This document shows, piece after piece, positions 31,923-39,711 of a stretch of DNA of 64,000 nt. The notes under the pieces were generated by a model. It had not been told where the DNA came from. It ran no database searches and was given only the letters and a program-made list of their open reading frames with translations. A program made the position numbers and the translations under genes. The number at the start of each line of letters is the position of its first letter. Position 1 is the stretch's first letter. Where the stretch lies: NCBI RefSeq assembly GCF_000424325.1, contig NZ_AUJR01000028.1:1-64000 (forward strand), written 5' to 3'. This DNA comes from [Clostridium] clostridioforme AGR2157. GTDB lineage: Bacteria; Bacillota; Clostridia; Lachnospirales; Lachnospiraceae.

Positions 31923-33260
31923 ATGGGTTTTCAGGTTGCATATGTTCCGATTGGTGTAGGTACGTTCCATCTGGAGAGCGCGCAGATCGAGTTCGAAAAA
32001 TCAATTAAAATGCTTTCTTCCATCACAGAGGAGGGAGTGTATCCAGAGAAAATGCTTCTGACCATGAATGATCTGTCTGCATTTCTGGACACCGTTCATC
32101 CGGATCTGATCGTTCTCCAGAATATTACGTTTGCAAATGCGGCGTATGCGGGAGAGGTGCTGAAGCGCTTCTCCTGTCCGATCGTTCTTTGGACGCTGAG
32201 AGAGCCGGTAATTGACGGAGGCCGTCTGAGACTGAACTCTCTGACCGGCGCGTATTCTGCGGCAAATGCGATCAAGGCATTCCGGGACGGCGAATTCGAG
32301 TATGTATTCGGTTCTCCGGAGGAGAATGAAGTGATTGCAGAGATCGGCGCGGCTGTTCGAGCGGCGAAGGTAAAATATCAGCTGAATCATCTGAAGATGG
32401 CTGCGATCGGCCATACTCCACAGGGCTTCGGTTTTGGACGTGCACTGGACGCCGAAATGATGAGTACCTTCGGTGTAACGCTGGAGGCAATCGAGACAAG
32501 AGAGCTGATCAATAAGGCAAAGAGCTATTCCGACGGGGAGTGTGCAGAATATCTGGACAAGGCCGGGTGCTGCATGGCTGGTCTGGACAAGACTCCGGAT
32601 AAGAATGTGAAAGATTTTGCAAAGCTTTACAAGGCATATACCGACTATGTGACCGAGGGTGGAATCGGCGCGGTATCTTCCCGCTGCTGGCCGGATTTCT
32701 TCACGGATTTCGGTACTCCGGTATGCTCCGTACTGTCCCTTCTGAATGCGGCAGACGTTTGCGCAAGCTGTGAGGCAGACGTTTATGGTGCGCTCTCCAT
32801 GTACATCGGTAAGGAACTGACCGGCAATTCCACCTTCTTCGGTGATCCGGTTTCCATGGATGAGAAGGAGAATACCATCACCTTCTGGCACTGCGGTATG
32901 GCAGCATGCAACCTGGCACGCAAGGACACCGGCGCAGTGGTAGGCGTTCATCCGAACCGTAAGATCGGCCCGGCGATGGATTTCGGCTGCGAAGCATGTG
33001 AGAAAGTAACCGTTTTCCGCGTCGGACGCAAGCCGGACGGCAAATTCCGTTTCTTCATCGCAGATGGCGCGGCTTTGGACAAACCGAAGCAGTTCATCGG
33101 AACCTCCATTGTTGTGCGGACTGCAAGTGATGCAAAGGGCGTGGTGCATGGCAGTGTGAAAGACGGTTGGGAGCCGCATTTCGTAGTGATTTACGGCAAT
33201 GTGGCAGCGGAGCTTGAAAAGCTTGCGCATATGCTGAATGTCGAGGTTTGCCGCTATTAA
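31923..33260 (+). CDS. L-fucose/L-arabinose isomerase-fold protein, candidate sulfoquinovose isomerase
   Basis: A 445-residue protein of the fucose/arabinose isomerase fold. Features include the N-terminal Rossmann-like part (VLQNITFANAAYAGEVLKRF, VLWTLREP), SSRCWPDFF, the metal-ligand region SCEADVYGALSMY and later FWHCGMAACNLA. These isomerases convert aldoses and ketoses with Mn2+. In this operon it is the best candidate for converting sulfoquinovose into 6-deoxy-6-sulfofructose. ATG 31923 follows AAAGGAG; the frame start at 31905 precedes the site. It is the last plus-strand catabolic gene. Confidence 0.82.
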   Translation: MGFQVAYVPIGVGTFHLESAQIEFEKSIKMLSSITEEGVYPEKMLLTMNDLSAFLDTVHPDLIVLQNITFANAAYAGEVLKRFSCPIVLWTLREPVIDGGRLRLNSLTGAYSAANAIKAFRDGEFEYVFGSPEENEVIAEIGAAVRAAKVKYQLNHLKMAAIGHTPQGFGFGRALDAEMMSTFGVTLEAIETRELINKAKSYSDGECAEYLDKAGCCMAGLDKTPDKNVKDFAKLYKAYTDYVTEGGIGAVSSRCWPDFFTDFGTPVCSVLSLLNAADVCASCEADVYGALSMYIGKELTGNSTFFGDPVSMDEKENTITFWHCGMAACNLARKDTGAVVGVHPNRKIGPAMDFGCEACEKVTVFRVGRKPDGKFRFFIADGAALDKPKQFIGTSIVVRTASDAKGVVHGSVKDGWEPHFVVIYGNVAAELEKLAHMLNVEVCRY

Positions 33261-33275
33261 AACGAAAACTTATGC

Positions 33276-33304
33276 TTGCCTTATAAAAAATTTACATTTA
33301 TACT
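33276..33304 (+). promoter_or_regulatory. Separate promoter of the ROK regulator gene
   Basis: TTGCCT (33276-33281) and TATACT (33299-33304), 17 bp apart, so the regulator can be made without operon transcription. Confidence 0.65.
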
Positions 33305-33341
33305 GGTTACAAATACTGAAATCTGAAAGGCGCAGACAGAA

Positions 33342-34562
33342 TTGGGATATATAGGAATAAATCTGGGAAACGTAAAGGTAAGTAACCGCAGTGCGATATT
33401 GAAGCTTCTTAATGACCGGGGGGCGATGTCGCGGAAAGACATTGCCGCAGAGCTCGGTCTGACACCGGCTACCGTGACCCTGATCTGTTCGGACCTGTTG
33501 TCACAGGGGATTCTTTGTGAAAAAGGAGAACTTGAGGAAGCGAAGCGGGCCGGGCGGAGAAAAGTTCTGATTGATATCAATTATCAGTATCGTTATGTTC
33601 TGTCAGTCAGAATTGAAGTGGTTGAAACCAGTATAGCAATCAGTAACCTGAAGGGAAAAGAATGCTACATCACTAAATTGCGTACAGACGGAACCATGGA
33701 TCCGGAAATGTTTCTGAAGAAAATTGCAAATGAAAGCAAAAGTTTGATGTGGGAACATGGAATTGGAAAAGAGATGGTTCTGGGAGTGGGTGTTTCGGTT
33801 CCGGGCACAGTAAATCGAAACCTGGGAATCAGTCAGCATGCATATCGGATATGGAAAGAACCCGTTTCGGTGGGGGATATTTTGAAAGGTTTTTTGAATC
33901 TTCCGGTTATTGTTGAAAATAACGTAAAGGCATTTGCTGAGGCTGAACTGATTTACGGAAATGGTCGGGAACAGGAAAATTTACTTTTAGTAAAATGGAG
34001 TCCGGGCGTCGGGTCAGCGATTATCATAGGGAACCGTTTGTATGACAGCCAGAATTCAAAAACTGCGGAAATTGGTCATTGCACTATTGAAAAGAATGGG
34101 AAGTTATGTGGATGCGGAAAAAGAGGCTGCCTGGAAACGAGGGCAACTACGCATGCAATAGCAGAGGCAGTACGAAGTGTATGTACCGAGCGGACTATGC
34201 CCGTTTTATATCAGATGGTGGGCGGAGATATTGGGAAAATCAATGTCGAAAATATTATGCAGTGGATTGAATGCGGTGACGAAGGCATGTGGGCTGTGCT
34301 GGATGATATTTTTGAAGTGATGGCGCGTGTTGTTATGAATACAGTTACAATCATTGCTCCTGGTAAGGTTATCCTGTATGGACAGATGTTTGAATCTCAG
34401 ACTGTGATGAATAGATTTATAAAAAAATGTAAAGAATATGATCCGTCTATATCGGATGATTATCTGGTAAAATCACGGTTGAGCAAAAAAATCGAATATA
34501 TTGGTCCATTATCGGTTGCAGTAAATGAATTATTGTATCATACGGGAAGTTCGGAAGAGTAA
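33342..34562 (+). CDS. ROK-family transcriptional regulator of the sulfoglycolysis operon
   Basis: A 406-residue ROK repressor. A winged HTH lies at about 14-70 (NRSAILKLLNDRGAMSRKDIA, LTPATVTLICSDL). The ROK domain follows, with VGVSVPGTV, a sugar-binding region GHCTIEKNGKLCGCGKRGC with the zinc cysteines, and LETRA. The start is TTG 33342 behind GAAAGG; no ATG fits. Its ligand is probably a sugar sulfonate or phosphosugar of the pathway. Direct AT-rich repeats around the operon promoter are possible binding sites. Confidence 0.85.
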   Translation: MGYIGINLGNVKVSNRSAILKLLNDRGAMSRKDIAAELGLTPATVTLICSDLLSQGILCEKGELEEAKRAGRRKVLIDINYQYRYVLSVRIEVVETSIAISNLKGKECYITKLRTDGTMDPEMFLKKIANESKSLMWEHGIGKEMVLGVGVSVPGTVNRNLGISQHAYRIWKEPVSVGDILKGFLNLPVIVENNVKAFAEAELIYGNGREQENLLLVKWSPGVGSAIIIGNRLYDSQNSKTAEIGHCTIEKNGKLCGCGKRGCLETRATTHAIAEAVRSVCTERTMPVLYQMVGGDIGKINVENIMQWIECGDEGMWAVLDDIFEVMARVVMNTVTIIAPGKVILYGQMFESQTVMNRFIKKCKEYDPSISDDYLVKSRLSKKIEYIGPLSVAVNELLYHTGSSEE

Positions 34563-34728
34563 ACGGATTACCTTATAAAGCCTGCTAATAAAAAGTCAAG
34601 TACTCATTGGAAGGATAGTGGCTTTGTATTGATAACTTCATGGATTTGGGGAATATTAAATAGTAAAAATAACACATTGAAACCAATTCCCATATTGTCC
34701 ATGAATTCATCAGGAGGAAGGCGCATCC

Positions 34729-35099
34729 ATGAAATTTGACGCAGTTTACTATGAACAGGCTATCTTTGACTACCCTCTGGGCCGGCAGATCAGGGAGGAA
34801 TACGGGGACCTTCCGTGGATTCCCATTGAGAGCCATAATTCCATCCGGGAAATGCAGGAAAGGCCCAATGACCAGTAATGTTTCTGGAGGTCATATTGAT
34901 GACCTATTCCTATGTCCACCGGGCCATTAACAGCGAAGCATTTCCCAATGCCCCGGACCTGTATGACAAGGAGCAGATGACAGGCAGGGGACGGGGAAGG
35001 TACTGCTACCGGGCGGAATCCAGGGCAGAGGCCCAGATGTATCTGCGGGCGGAGATCCGGCGTGTACTGGGAAATGTCCCTATACTCTATATAAGCTGA
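34729..35099 (+). pseudogene. splB: Spore photoproduct lyase (splB) remnant with large internal deletion
   Basis: ATG 34729, behind AGGAGG, opens a 49-codon frame (KFDAVYYEQAIFDYPLG, IPIESHNSIREMQE) that matches the start of spore photoproduct lyase, then stops at 34878. The next frame carries the matching end (MTYSYVHRAINSEAFPNAP, LYDKEQMTGRGRGRY, EIRRVLGNVPILY). The roughly 200-residue radical SAM core with its CxxxCxxC cluster is missing, so the protein cannot repair spore photoproduct. The remnant points to a sporulating ancestor. Confidence 0.75.
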
Positions 35100-35181
35100 C
35101 ATGACCTTCCCGCAGTTTGATTCTGCCGTGTCATTCTTATATCCATTGTGATGTGGACTGGCATGTGCTACTATTGATAAT

Positions 35182-36003
35182 TTATTCCTGCTGGGATTCC
35201 TGCTGCTCCTTCACAATCTTTTTCATCTGGGCAATTTCCTTCTCCTGCACATCGATAATATTCTGGGCCATGGTGCGTATCTCTTCATAGTCTGTATATT
35301 CCAGGATATCCCTGGCCATATCCACGGCCATCTGATGATGCATGATCATGCCCTCCGCAAAGGCCTGGTCCAGACTGTCTGCTCCTGAGGGATCCGTGTG
35401 GCGGGACATGGAGTCATCGGCAAACATTTTGCTGTACTGCTCCAGATAAGCGTCCTCCTTTGTCTGGTCCTTTTTTCCGTCCTTTTCATACGATTTAACC
35501 AGATCGTTCATCTGTTTGAGTTCGTCCTTCTGGGCGGTTATGATATCCTGGGCAATGGTTTTTAGTTCATCGCTTTTCCCCTGGTAGCTCAGATAGCTCT
35601 CAGACATCTTGATGGCTGCCTCGTGGTGGGGAATCATACCCCGCAGAAAGTCCAGAGAAGCATTTCCTGATTTCTCGCGGATGACCATATCCTCCATCAT
35701 ATTCATCATGATGGAATCCTGTTCGGTCAGGTAACGGCTCAGGTCATCTCCGGATGCATTCATATGTCCGTTATGTCCGCTGTGGCCGGCGGCATTGCCG
35801 GAATTTGAGGATGCCTGTTCCTGGGAACCCGTTCCTGTGTCCGCCGGTGACGCTGCGGACGCAGAGGTGCTTTCTGTCTGGCTTTCAGAGGCCTGTCCGG
35901 CATCAGAGCCGCTGCGGCTGTTGGCAAACGCGGCTGCCACAGCCACGATGATGACCAGGGCCACGCAGATGCCGATGACCCATGTGCGCATATTTTTGTT
36001 CAT
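35182..36003 (-). CDS. Membrane-anchored protein with two DUF305 domains
   Basis: A 273-residue protein: N-terminal membrane segment (WVIGICVALVIIVAVAAAFA), a Ser/Ala/Thr-rich linker, a His-rich patch (AGHSGHNGHMN), then two DUF305 ferritin-like helical repeats with FLRGMIPHHEAAIKMSE and FAEGMIMHHQMAVDMAR. DUF305 proteins are linked to copper or oxidant handling; the paired His and Met residues would suit metal binding. Function not proven. It is a single-gene unit on the minus strand between the splB remnant and the restriction system. Confidence 0.85.
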   Translation of the reverse strand: MNKNMRTWVIGICVALVIIVAVAAAFANSRSGSDAGQASESQTESTSASAASPADTGTGSQEQASSNSGNAAGHSGHNGHMNASGDDLSRYLTEQDSIMMNMMEDMVIREKSGNASLDFLRGMIPHHEAAIKMSESYLSYQGKSDELKTIAQDIITAQKDELKQMNDLVKSYEKDGKKDQTKEDAYLEQYSKMFADDSMSRHTDPSGADSLDQAFAEGMIMHHQMAVDMARDILEYTDYEEIRTMAQNIIDVQEKEIAQMKKIVKEQQESQQE

Positions 36004-36088
36004 AATCTCTTTCTCCTTTTATCCTTCAATCTGGTGTATTTAATCTGACATAAATTAGTATTTGCTAAATTTAGGGAAATATTCTCCG

Positions 36089-36116
36089 GTGCATTTTTGC
36101 CGGTGTATTTTTGTTT
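36089..36116. repeat. Two 14-bp tandem repeats in the dpnM upstream region
   Basis: CCGGTGCATTTTTG and CCGGTGTATTTTTG stand head to tail near 36090-36117, with a weaker copy near 36033. Possible regulator sites; boundary within 1-2 bp. Confidence 0.4.
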
Positions 36117-36138
36117 TCCGAAAGAAGGCAGTTGCAGG

Positions 36139-36167
36139 TTGTGTTTTATTTGACTTTCACTTATAAT
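36139..36167 (+). promoter_or_regulatory. Promoter of the DpnII-type operon
   Basis: TTGTGT (36139-36144) and TATAAT (36162-36167), 17 bp apart, about 40 bp ahead of the first methylase. Confidence 0.6.
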
Positions 36168-36208
36168 GAATCATAAATGTTATGATTTTATTGGTGAAAG
36201 GAAACACG

Positions 36209-37036
36209 ATGACGGAAATCAGTGCACAGCCATTTGTGAAATGGGCGGGCGGCAAAAGACAATTACTTGAACAGATAAAAGCGAGACTGCCAAAACATTA
36301 TAATGGATATATGGAGCCATTTGTCGGCGGCGGTGCAGTATATTTCGGATTACAGCCGGAAAAAGCCATTATTAATGATATAAACGAATCATTGATTAAT
36401 GCTTACCTGCAGATAAAGATTTCACCAGAAGAATTTGCCGATGCTATTTCAGAGTATGATAAAAGGATAGCAGATGGCGGAAAAGAGTATTATTATAAAG
36501 TCCGGGAATTCTATAATGATAAAATGATGCGGGAGGAATACGATATGGAATTAGCTGTTTTATTCGTGTTCCTCAATAAGCACTGCTTTAACGGCCTTTA
36601 CAGAGTGAACGGAAGAGGCCTGTTTAATGTACCGTATAATAACAGCGTGAGAGAATCGTGCAGTAAAGAAAGCATTTTGGCTGTATCACAGAGCCTGCAG
36701 AAGGTGCATATTATGAAAGGTGATTTTCAGAATGCCTGTGATTTGGCAGAGAAGGATGATTTTGTTTTTATAGACAGTCCCTATGCCCCTTTGAATCCAA
36801 CGTCCTTTGAGTCTTACACAAAGGAGGGATTTGATATCGAAAGCCACAGACGTCTGGCTGCCGTGTTCAGAGAACTTACAGAACGGGGATGTTACTGTAT
36901 GCTGACAAATCACAATACAGATTTTATCAATCAGTTATATACAGATTTCAACAAAGTGGTAGTGGATGTAAAGCGCATGATAAATTCTGACGGAAAGAAC
37001 CGCGTGGGTCAGGAGATCATCATTACGAATTATTAG
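36209..37036 (+). CDS. dpnM: DpnII-type adenine DNA methyltransferase (D12 class, GATC)
   Basis: A 275-residue N6-adenine methyltransferase. The AdoMet motif is PFVKWAGGKRQLL plus EPFVGGGAVYF, and the catalytic tetrapeptide is D189-S-P-Y (FIDSPYAPLNPTSF), where most relatives have DPPY. HCFNGLYRVNGRGLFNVPYN is typical of Dam/DpnM. It protects GATC in double-stranded DNA. ATG 36209 follows GAAAGG; a frame start at 36182 is upstream of the site. It heads a three-gene operon with a second methylase and the nuclease. Confidence 0.92.
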   Translation: MTEISAQPFVKWAGGKRQLLEQIKARLPKHYNGYMEPFVGGGAVYFGLQPEKAIINDINESLINAYLQIKISPEEFADAISEYDKRIADGGKEYYYKVREFYNDKMMREEYDMELAVLFVFLNKHCFNGLYRVNGRGLFNVPYNNSVRESCSKESILAVSQSLQKVHIMKGDFQNACDLAEKDDFVFIDSPYAPLNPTSFESYTKEGFDIESHRRLAAVFRELTERGCYCMLTNHNTDFINQLYTDFNKVVVDVKRMINSDGKNRVGQEIIITNY

Positions 37037-37046
37037 AGGTATATCT

Positions 37047-37844
37047 ATGGAAGAGCTGATGCGGGGAAAAATCCAGGCATATTATGGAACTGATACAAAA
37101 AGGCTTTATCTGGGGGACTGTCTTGAGCTGCTGCGGAAAATGAAGCCGGAAAGCGTTGATATGATATTTGCAGATCCGCCATATTTTCTGAGCAATAACG
37201 GCATAACCTGCAAAGGGGGAAGAATGGTATCAGTCAATAAGGCATCCTGGGATGAGGGCGGGGATTTTAAGGAAAACCATGCTTTTAACCGCAGGTGGAT
37301 CCGCATGTGCAGAAGGGTGCTAAGGCCCAACGGAACCATATGGATATCAGGTACGCTGCACAATATATATTCAATCGGAATGGCGCTTCAGCAGGAGCGG
37401 TATAAGCTAATCAATAATATTACCTGGAAGAAAACAAACCCGCCGCCAAACCTGGCCTGCCGCTGCTTCACCCATTCCACAGAGACGATTCTGTGGGCCA
37501 GGAAGGATGAAAAGAAAGCCAGACACGTATTTAACTATGAGCAGATGAAGCAAATGAATGGCGGGAAGCAGATGAAGGATGTGTGGGAGGGAAGTCTCAC
37601 CAGGCCGTCCGAAAAGTGGGCCGGCAGGCATCCCACACAAAAACCGGAGTATTTACTGGAACGAATCATTTTGGCGTCCACGGAAAAGGGCGACGTGGTA
37701 TTGGATCCGTTTTGCGGTTCCGGGACAACCGGGGTGGTGTCCGGAAAGTACGGAAGGCAGTTTATCGGAATTGACAATAACGAAGAATATCTGGATATAG
37801 CGAAGAAACGTTTGGAGCATATACAGGAGGCATTGGAGTGGTAA
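37047..37844 (+). CDS. dpnA: Second GATC methyltransferase (DpnA-like, single-strand active type)
   Basis: A 265-residue beta-class methyltransferase: catalytic DPPYFLSNNG, target region with TWKKTNPPPNLACRCFTHSTE, and AdoMet motif DPFCGSGTTGVV near the C-terminus. It matches DpnA/M2.DpnII, which methylates GATC also in single-stranded DNA and thereby protects incoming plasmid DNA during transformation or transfer. Starts 10 bp after dpnM; its end overlaps the nuclease start by 7 bp. Confidence 0.92.
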   Translation: MEELMRGKIQAYYGTDTKRLYLGDCLELLRKMKPESVDMIFADPPYFLSNNGITCKGGRMVSVNKASWDEGGDFKENHAFNRRWIRMCRRVLRPNGTIWISGTLHNIYSIGMALQQERYKLINNITWKKTNPPPNLACRCFTHSTETILWARKDEKKARHVFNYEQMKQMNGGKQMKDVWEGSLTRPSEKWAGRHPTQKPEYLLERIILASTEKGDVVLDPFCGSGTTGVVSGKYGRQFIGIDNNEEYLDIAKKRLEHIQEALEW

Positions 37845-38701
37845 AAAGAGATTTTGACGCATGGCTTAGTAAATTCAGGGCAAGCATTTCAGGGTACCGG
37901 TATTACATAGATTTTGAAAAGGTAGTCCGCAATGTGGAGGATATAAAAATCGAGTTAAACATATTAAATTCAATGATAGGTTCTGTGAATATTGAAGATG
38001 ATTTTGAAAAAATAATAACAAAATATCCGGAAACCCTGTCCTGCATCCCCCTGCTTCTGGCAGTGCGGAGCAATGAAATATATGCCCAGGATGAGGACGG
38101 CGCATTTGAGTATAATTTTAAAACAATGAATTATGATATGGATCAATATAAGATATTTATGAGAAAAACAGGATTATTTGACTTATTGCAGAAGCATCTG
38201 GTAAATAATCTGGTTGATTATGCGCTGGGGATTGAGACGGGACTTGATTCCAATGGCCGAAAGAACCGCGGCGGACACCAGATGGAAGATCTGGTGGAGA
38301 AATATATCATTGCCGCAGGATTTACTAAGGATGAGAACTACTTTAAAGAGATGTATCTTAAGGATATTGAGGATAAATGGGATATTGATTTATCCGCCCT
38401 GTCCAACGAAGGCAAGGCGGCAAAGCGGTTTGACTTCGTGGTAAAAACAGAGTCCATGATTTATGCTGTTGAAACGAATTTTTACAGCGGCGGCGGCTCG
38501 AAGCTGAATGAAACGGCCAGAAGCTATAAGATGCTTTCCCAGGAGGCAGACACAATCGAAGGATTTTCTTTTGTGTGGTTTACGGATGGTATTGGCTGGA
38601 AAAGTGCGAAAGGGAATCTGCGGGAAACCTTTGAAGTAATGGAGCATGTTTACAATATTGACGATATGGAACATTCGATTATGACTGCGTTGCTGGTGTG
38701 A
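37838..38701 (+). CDS. dpnB: DpnII/MboI-type restriction endonuclease (GATC)
   Basis: A 287-residue type II endonuclease, the usual DpnII length. GLDSNGRKNRGGHQMEDLVE and the PD-(D/E)xK-type core RFDFVVKTESMIYAVETNFY followed by GGGSKLNETARSYK are the family signature. It cuts unmethylated GATC. GTG 37838 behind AGGAGG is the start and gives translational coupling to the second methylase. The gene order M-M-R is that of DpnII. All three genes look intact. Confidence 0.92.
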   Translation: MVKRDFDAWLSKFRASISGYRYYIDFEKVVRNVEDIKIELNILNSMIGSVNIEDDFEKIITKYPETLSCIPLLLAVRSNEIYAQDEDGAFEYNFKTMNYDMDQYKIFMRKTGLFDLLQKHLVNNLVDYALGIETGLDSNGRKNRGGHQMEDLVEKYIIAAGFTKDENYFKEMYLKDIEDKWDIDLSALSNEGKAAKRFDFVVKTESMIYAVETNFYSGGGSKLNETARSYKMLSQEADTIEGFSFVWFTDGIGWKSAKGNLRETFEVMEHVYNIDDMEHSIMTALLV

Positions 38702-38914
38702 TGCCAATAAAGGATAGAAAAGTGTGCAGTAATATGATAAAATCAAAAAGCAGAGATAAAAACACAACGCGGGATAAAATCCTGCAGAGCTGGTAGGTAG
38801 TCCGGCCGCATTCCCATAGCCCTGCCCGAAATGGCGTGGAAACAGGAATGTAAGTAACCCTCCCTCCTTGGGTCGTCCGTTCTTTGTTCATCACATTTCA
38901 AAGGAGGAATTGTC

Positions 38915-39374
38915 ATGGACCTCATCGGTATCCTGTCCATCCTTCTCCAGCGGGAAAAGGTAACCGCCCCCTATCTGGCGGAAAAATTCGATGTGGGGTT
39001 TCTGCCTGATGCGCCAGGATTACCGGCTGTTTAAGCTGAACCGTATGATGGATTTGGAATGCTGCCGGGAGGTCATTGATAAACGTATCCTGCCGCCTTA
39101 TGAAAATGAGGCGGACCGTCCCTTCCCTATCCGTTTTCTGGTAAAGGCACGGTGCAAACCGTCCATTAAATGGAGGATTGTAGATGAATTTGGTCCTGAG
39201 ACTCTGGAGGAACTGCCGGATGGTAATTTTATGTTTACAGCCGGATACTCGGACAAAGAAAACCTGTTTTGCTGGATTCTGAGCCTGGGAGACCAGATTG
39301 AGCTTTTGGAACCCGGTGAATTCCGGGCGGAACTTGCAGAGTTGGGACGCCGTATTTATGAAATTTACAGATAG
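38915..39374 (+). pseudogene. YafY-family (HTH + WYL) regulator remnant with internal deletion
   Basis: ATG 38915 behind AAAGGAGG encodes the start of a YafY-type regulator (DLIGILSILLQREKVTAPYL, AEKFDV), which then runs out of frame near 38994. The C-terminal WYL region continues in another frame from about 38991 (WGFCLMRQDYRLFKLNRM, FPIRFLVKARCKPSIKW, WILSLGDQIELLEP). About 150-170 residues between recognition helix and WYL domain are gone. The gene cannot give a normal DNA-binding regulator, though the WYL piece alone is open for 127 codons. Confidence 0.7.
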
Positions 39375-39376
39375 AC

Positions 39377-39634
39377 ATGGACCAATCTCTAAACATGACA
39401 AACAGATGTCCTGTTATCCAACTGCCCCACTGCGGCAGATGCAGTGAACTCCCGTGCAGCCGGTATGACCAGCAGGACCCAACCAGGACCCCGGAAGCAG
39501 AACCGGTGGCGCCTCATGGCGGCCGTCCGGGAATGTATCTGGTGGAGGAGCTGGATGACAGAGAGTTTCTGACTGCCCTGGTCCTGGATACCTGCAGTCA
39601 GCTTCCGAACCCATCCCTGCCAAAACGAAAATAA
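39377..39634 (+). CDS. Small cysteine-containing protein, possible DUF3795 fragment
   Basis: An 85-codon frame directly after the regulator remnant. It contains CGRCSELPCSRYDQQDPTRTPE, which resembles the last cysteine cluster of DUF3795-type proteins (CxxCxxxPC then a tyrosine and DPT). The front part of such a protein is absent, and no good ribosome site precedes the ATG. It may be another shortened gene of the same scarred stretch. Confidence 0.4.
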   Translation: MDQSLNMTNRCPVIQLPHCGRCSELPCSRYDQQDPTRTPEAEPVAPHGGRPGMYLVEELDDREFLTALVLDTCSQLPNPSLPKRK

Positions 39635-39711
39635 CTACTTTCCCAATCCCGTATTTTATATTATAATAAGATAGCATGACGAAAATTATAATATATTAGG
39701 AGAAGATACAT

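Noticed and set aside
32001-33230. Minus-strand frame of 409 codons inside the isomerase-like gene
   Set aside because: Antisense shadow; composition is Cys/His/Arg-rich without any domain.
23490-34562. Phage or conjugative element as carrier of the sulfoglycolysis cluster
   Set aside because: No integrase, attachment repeat, transposase or conjugation gene was seen at either edge.
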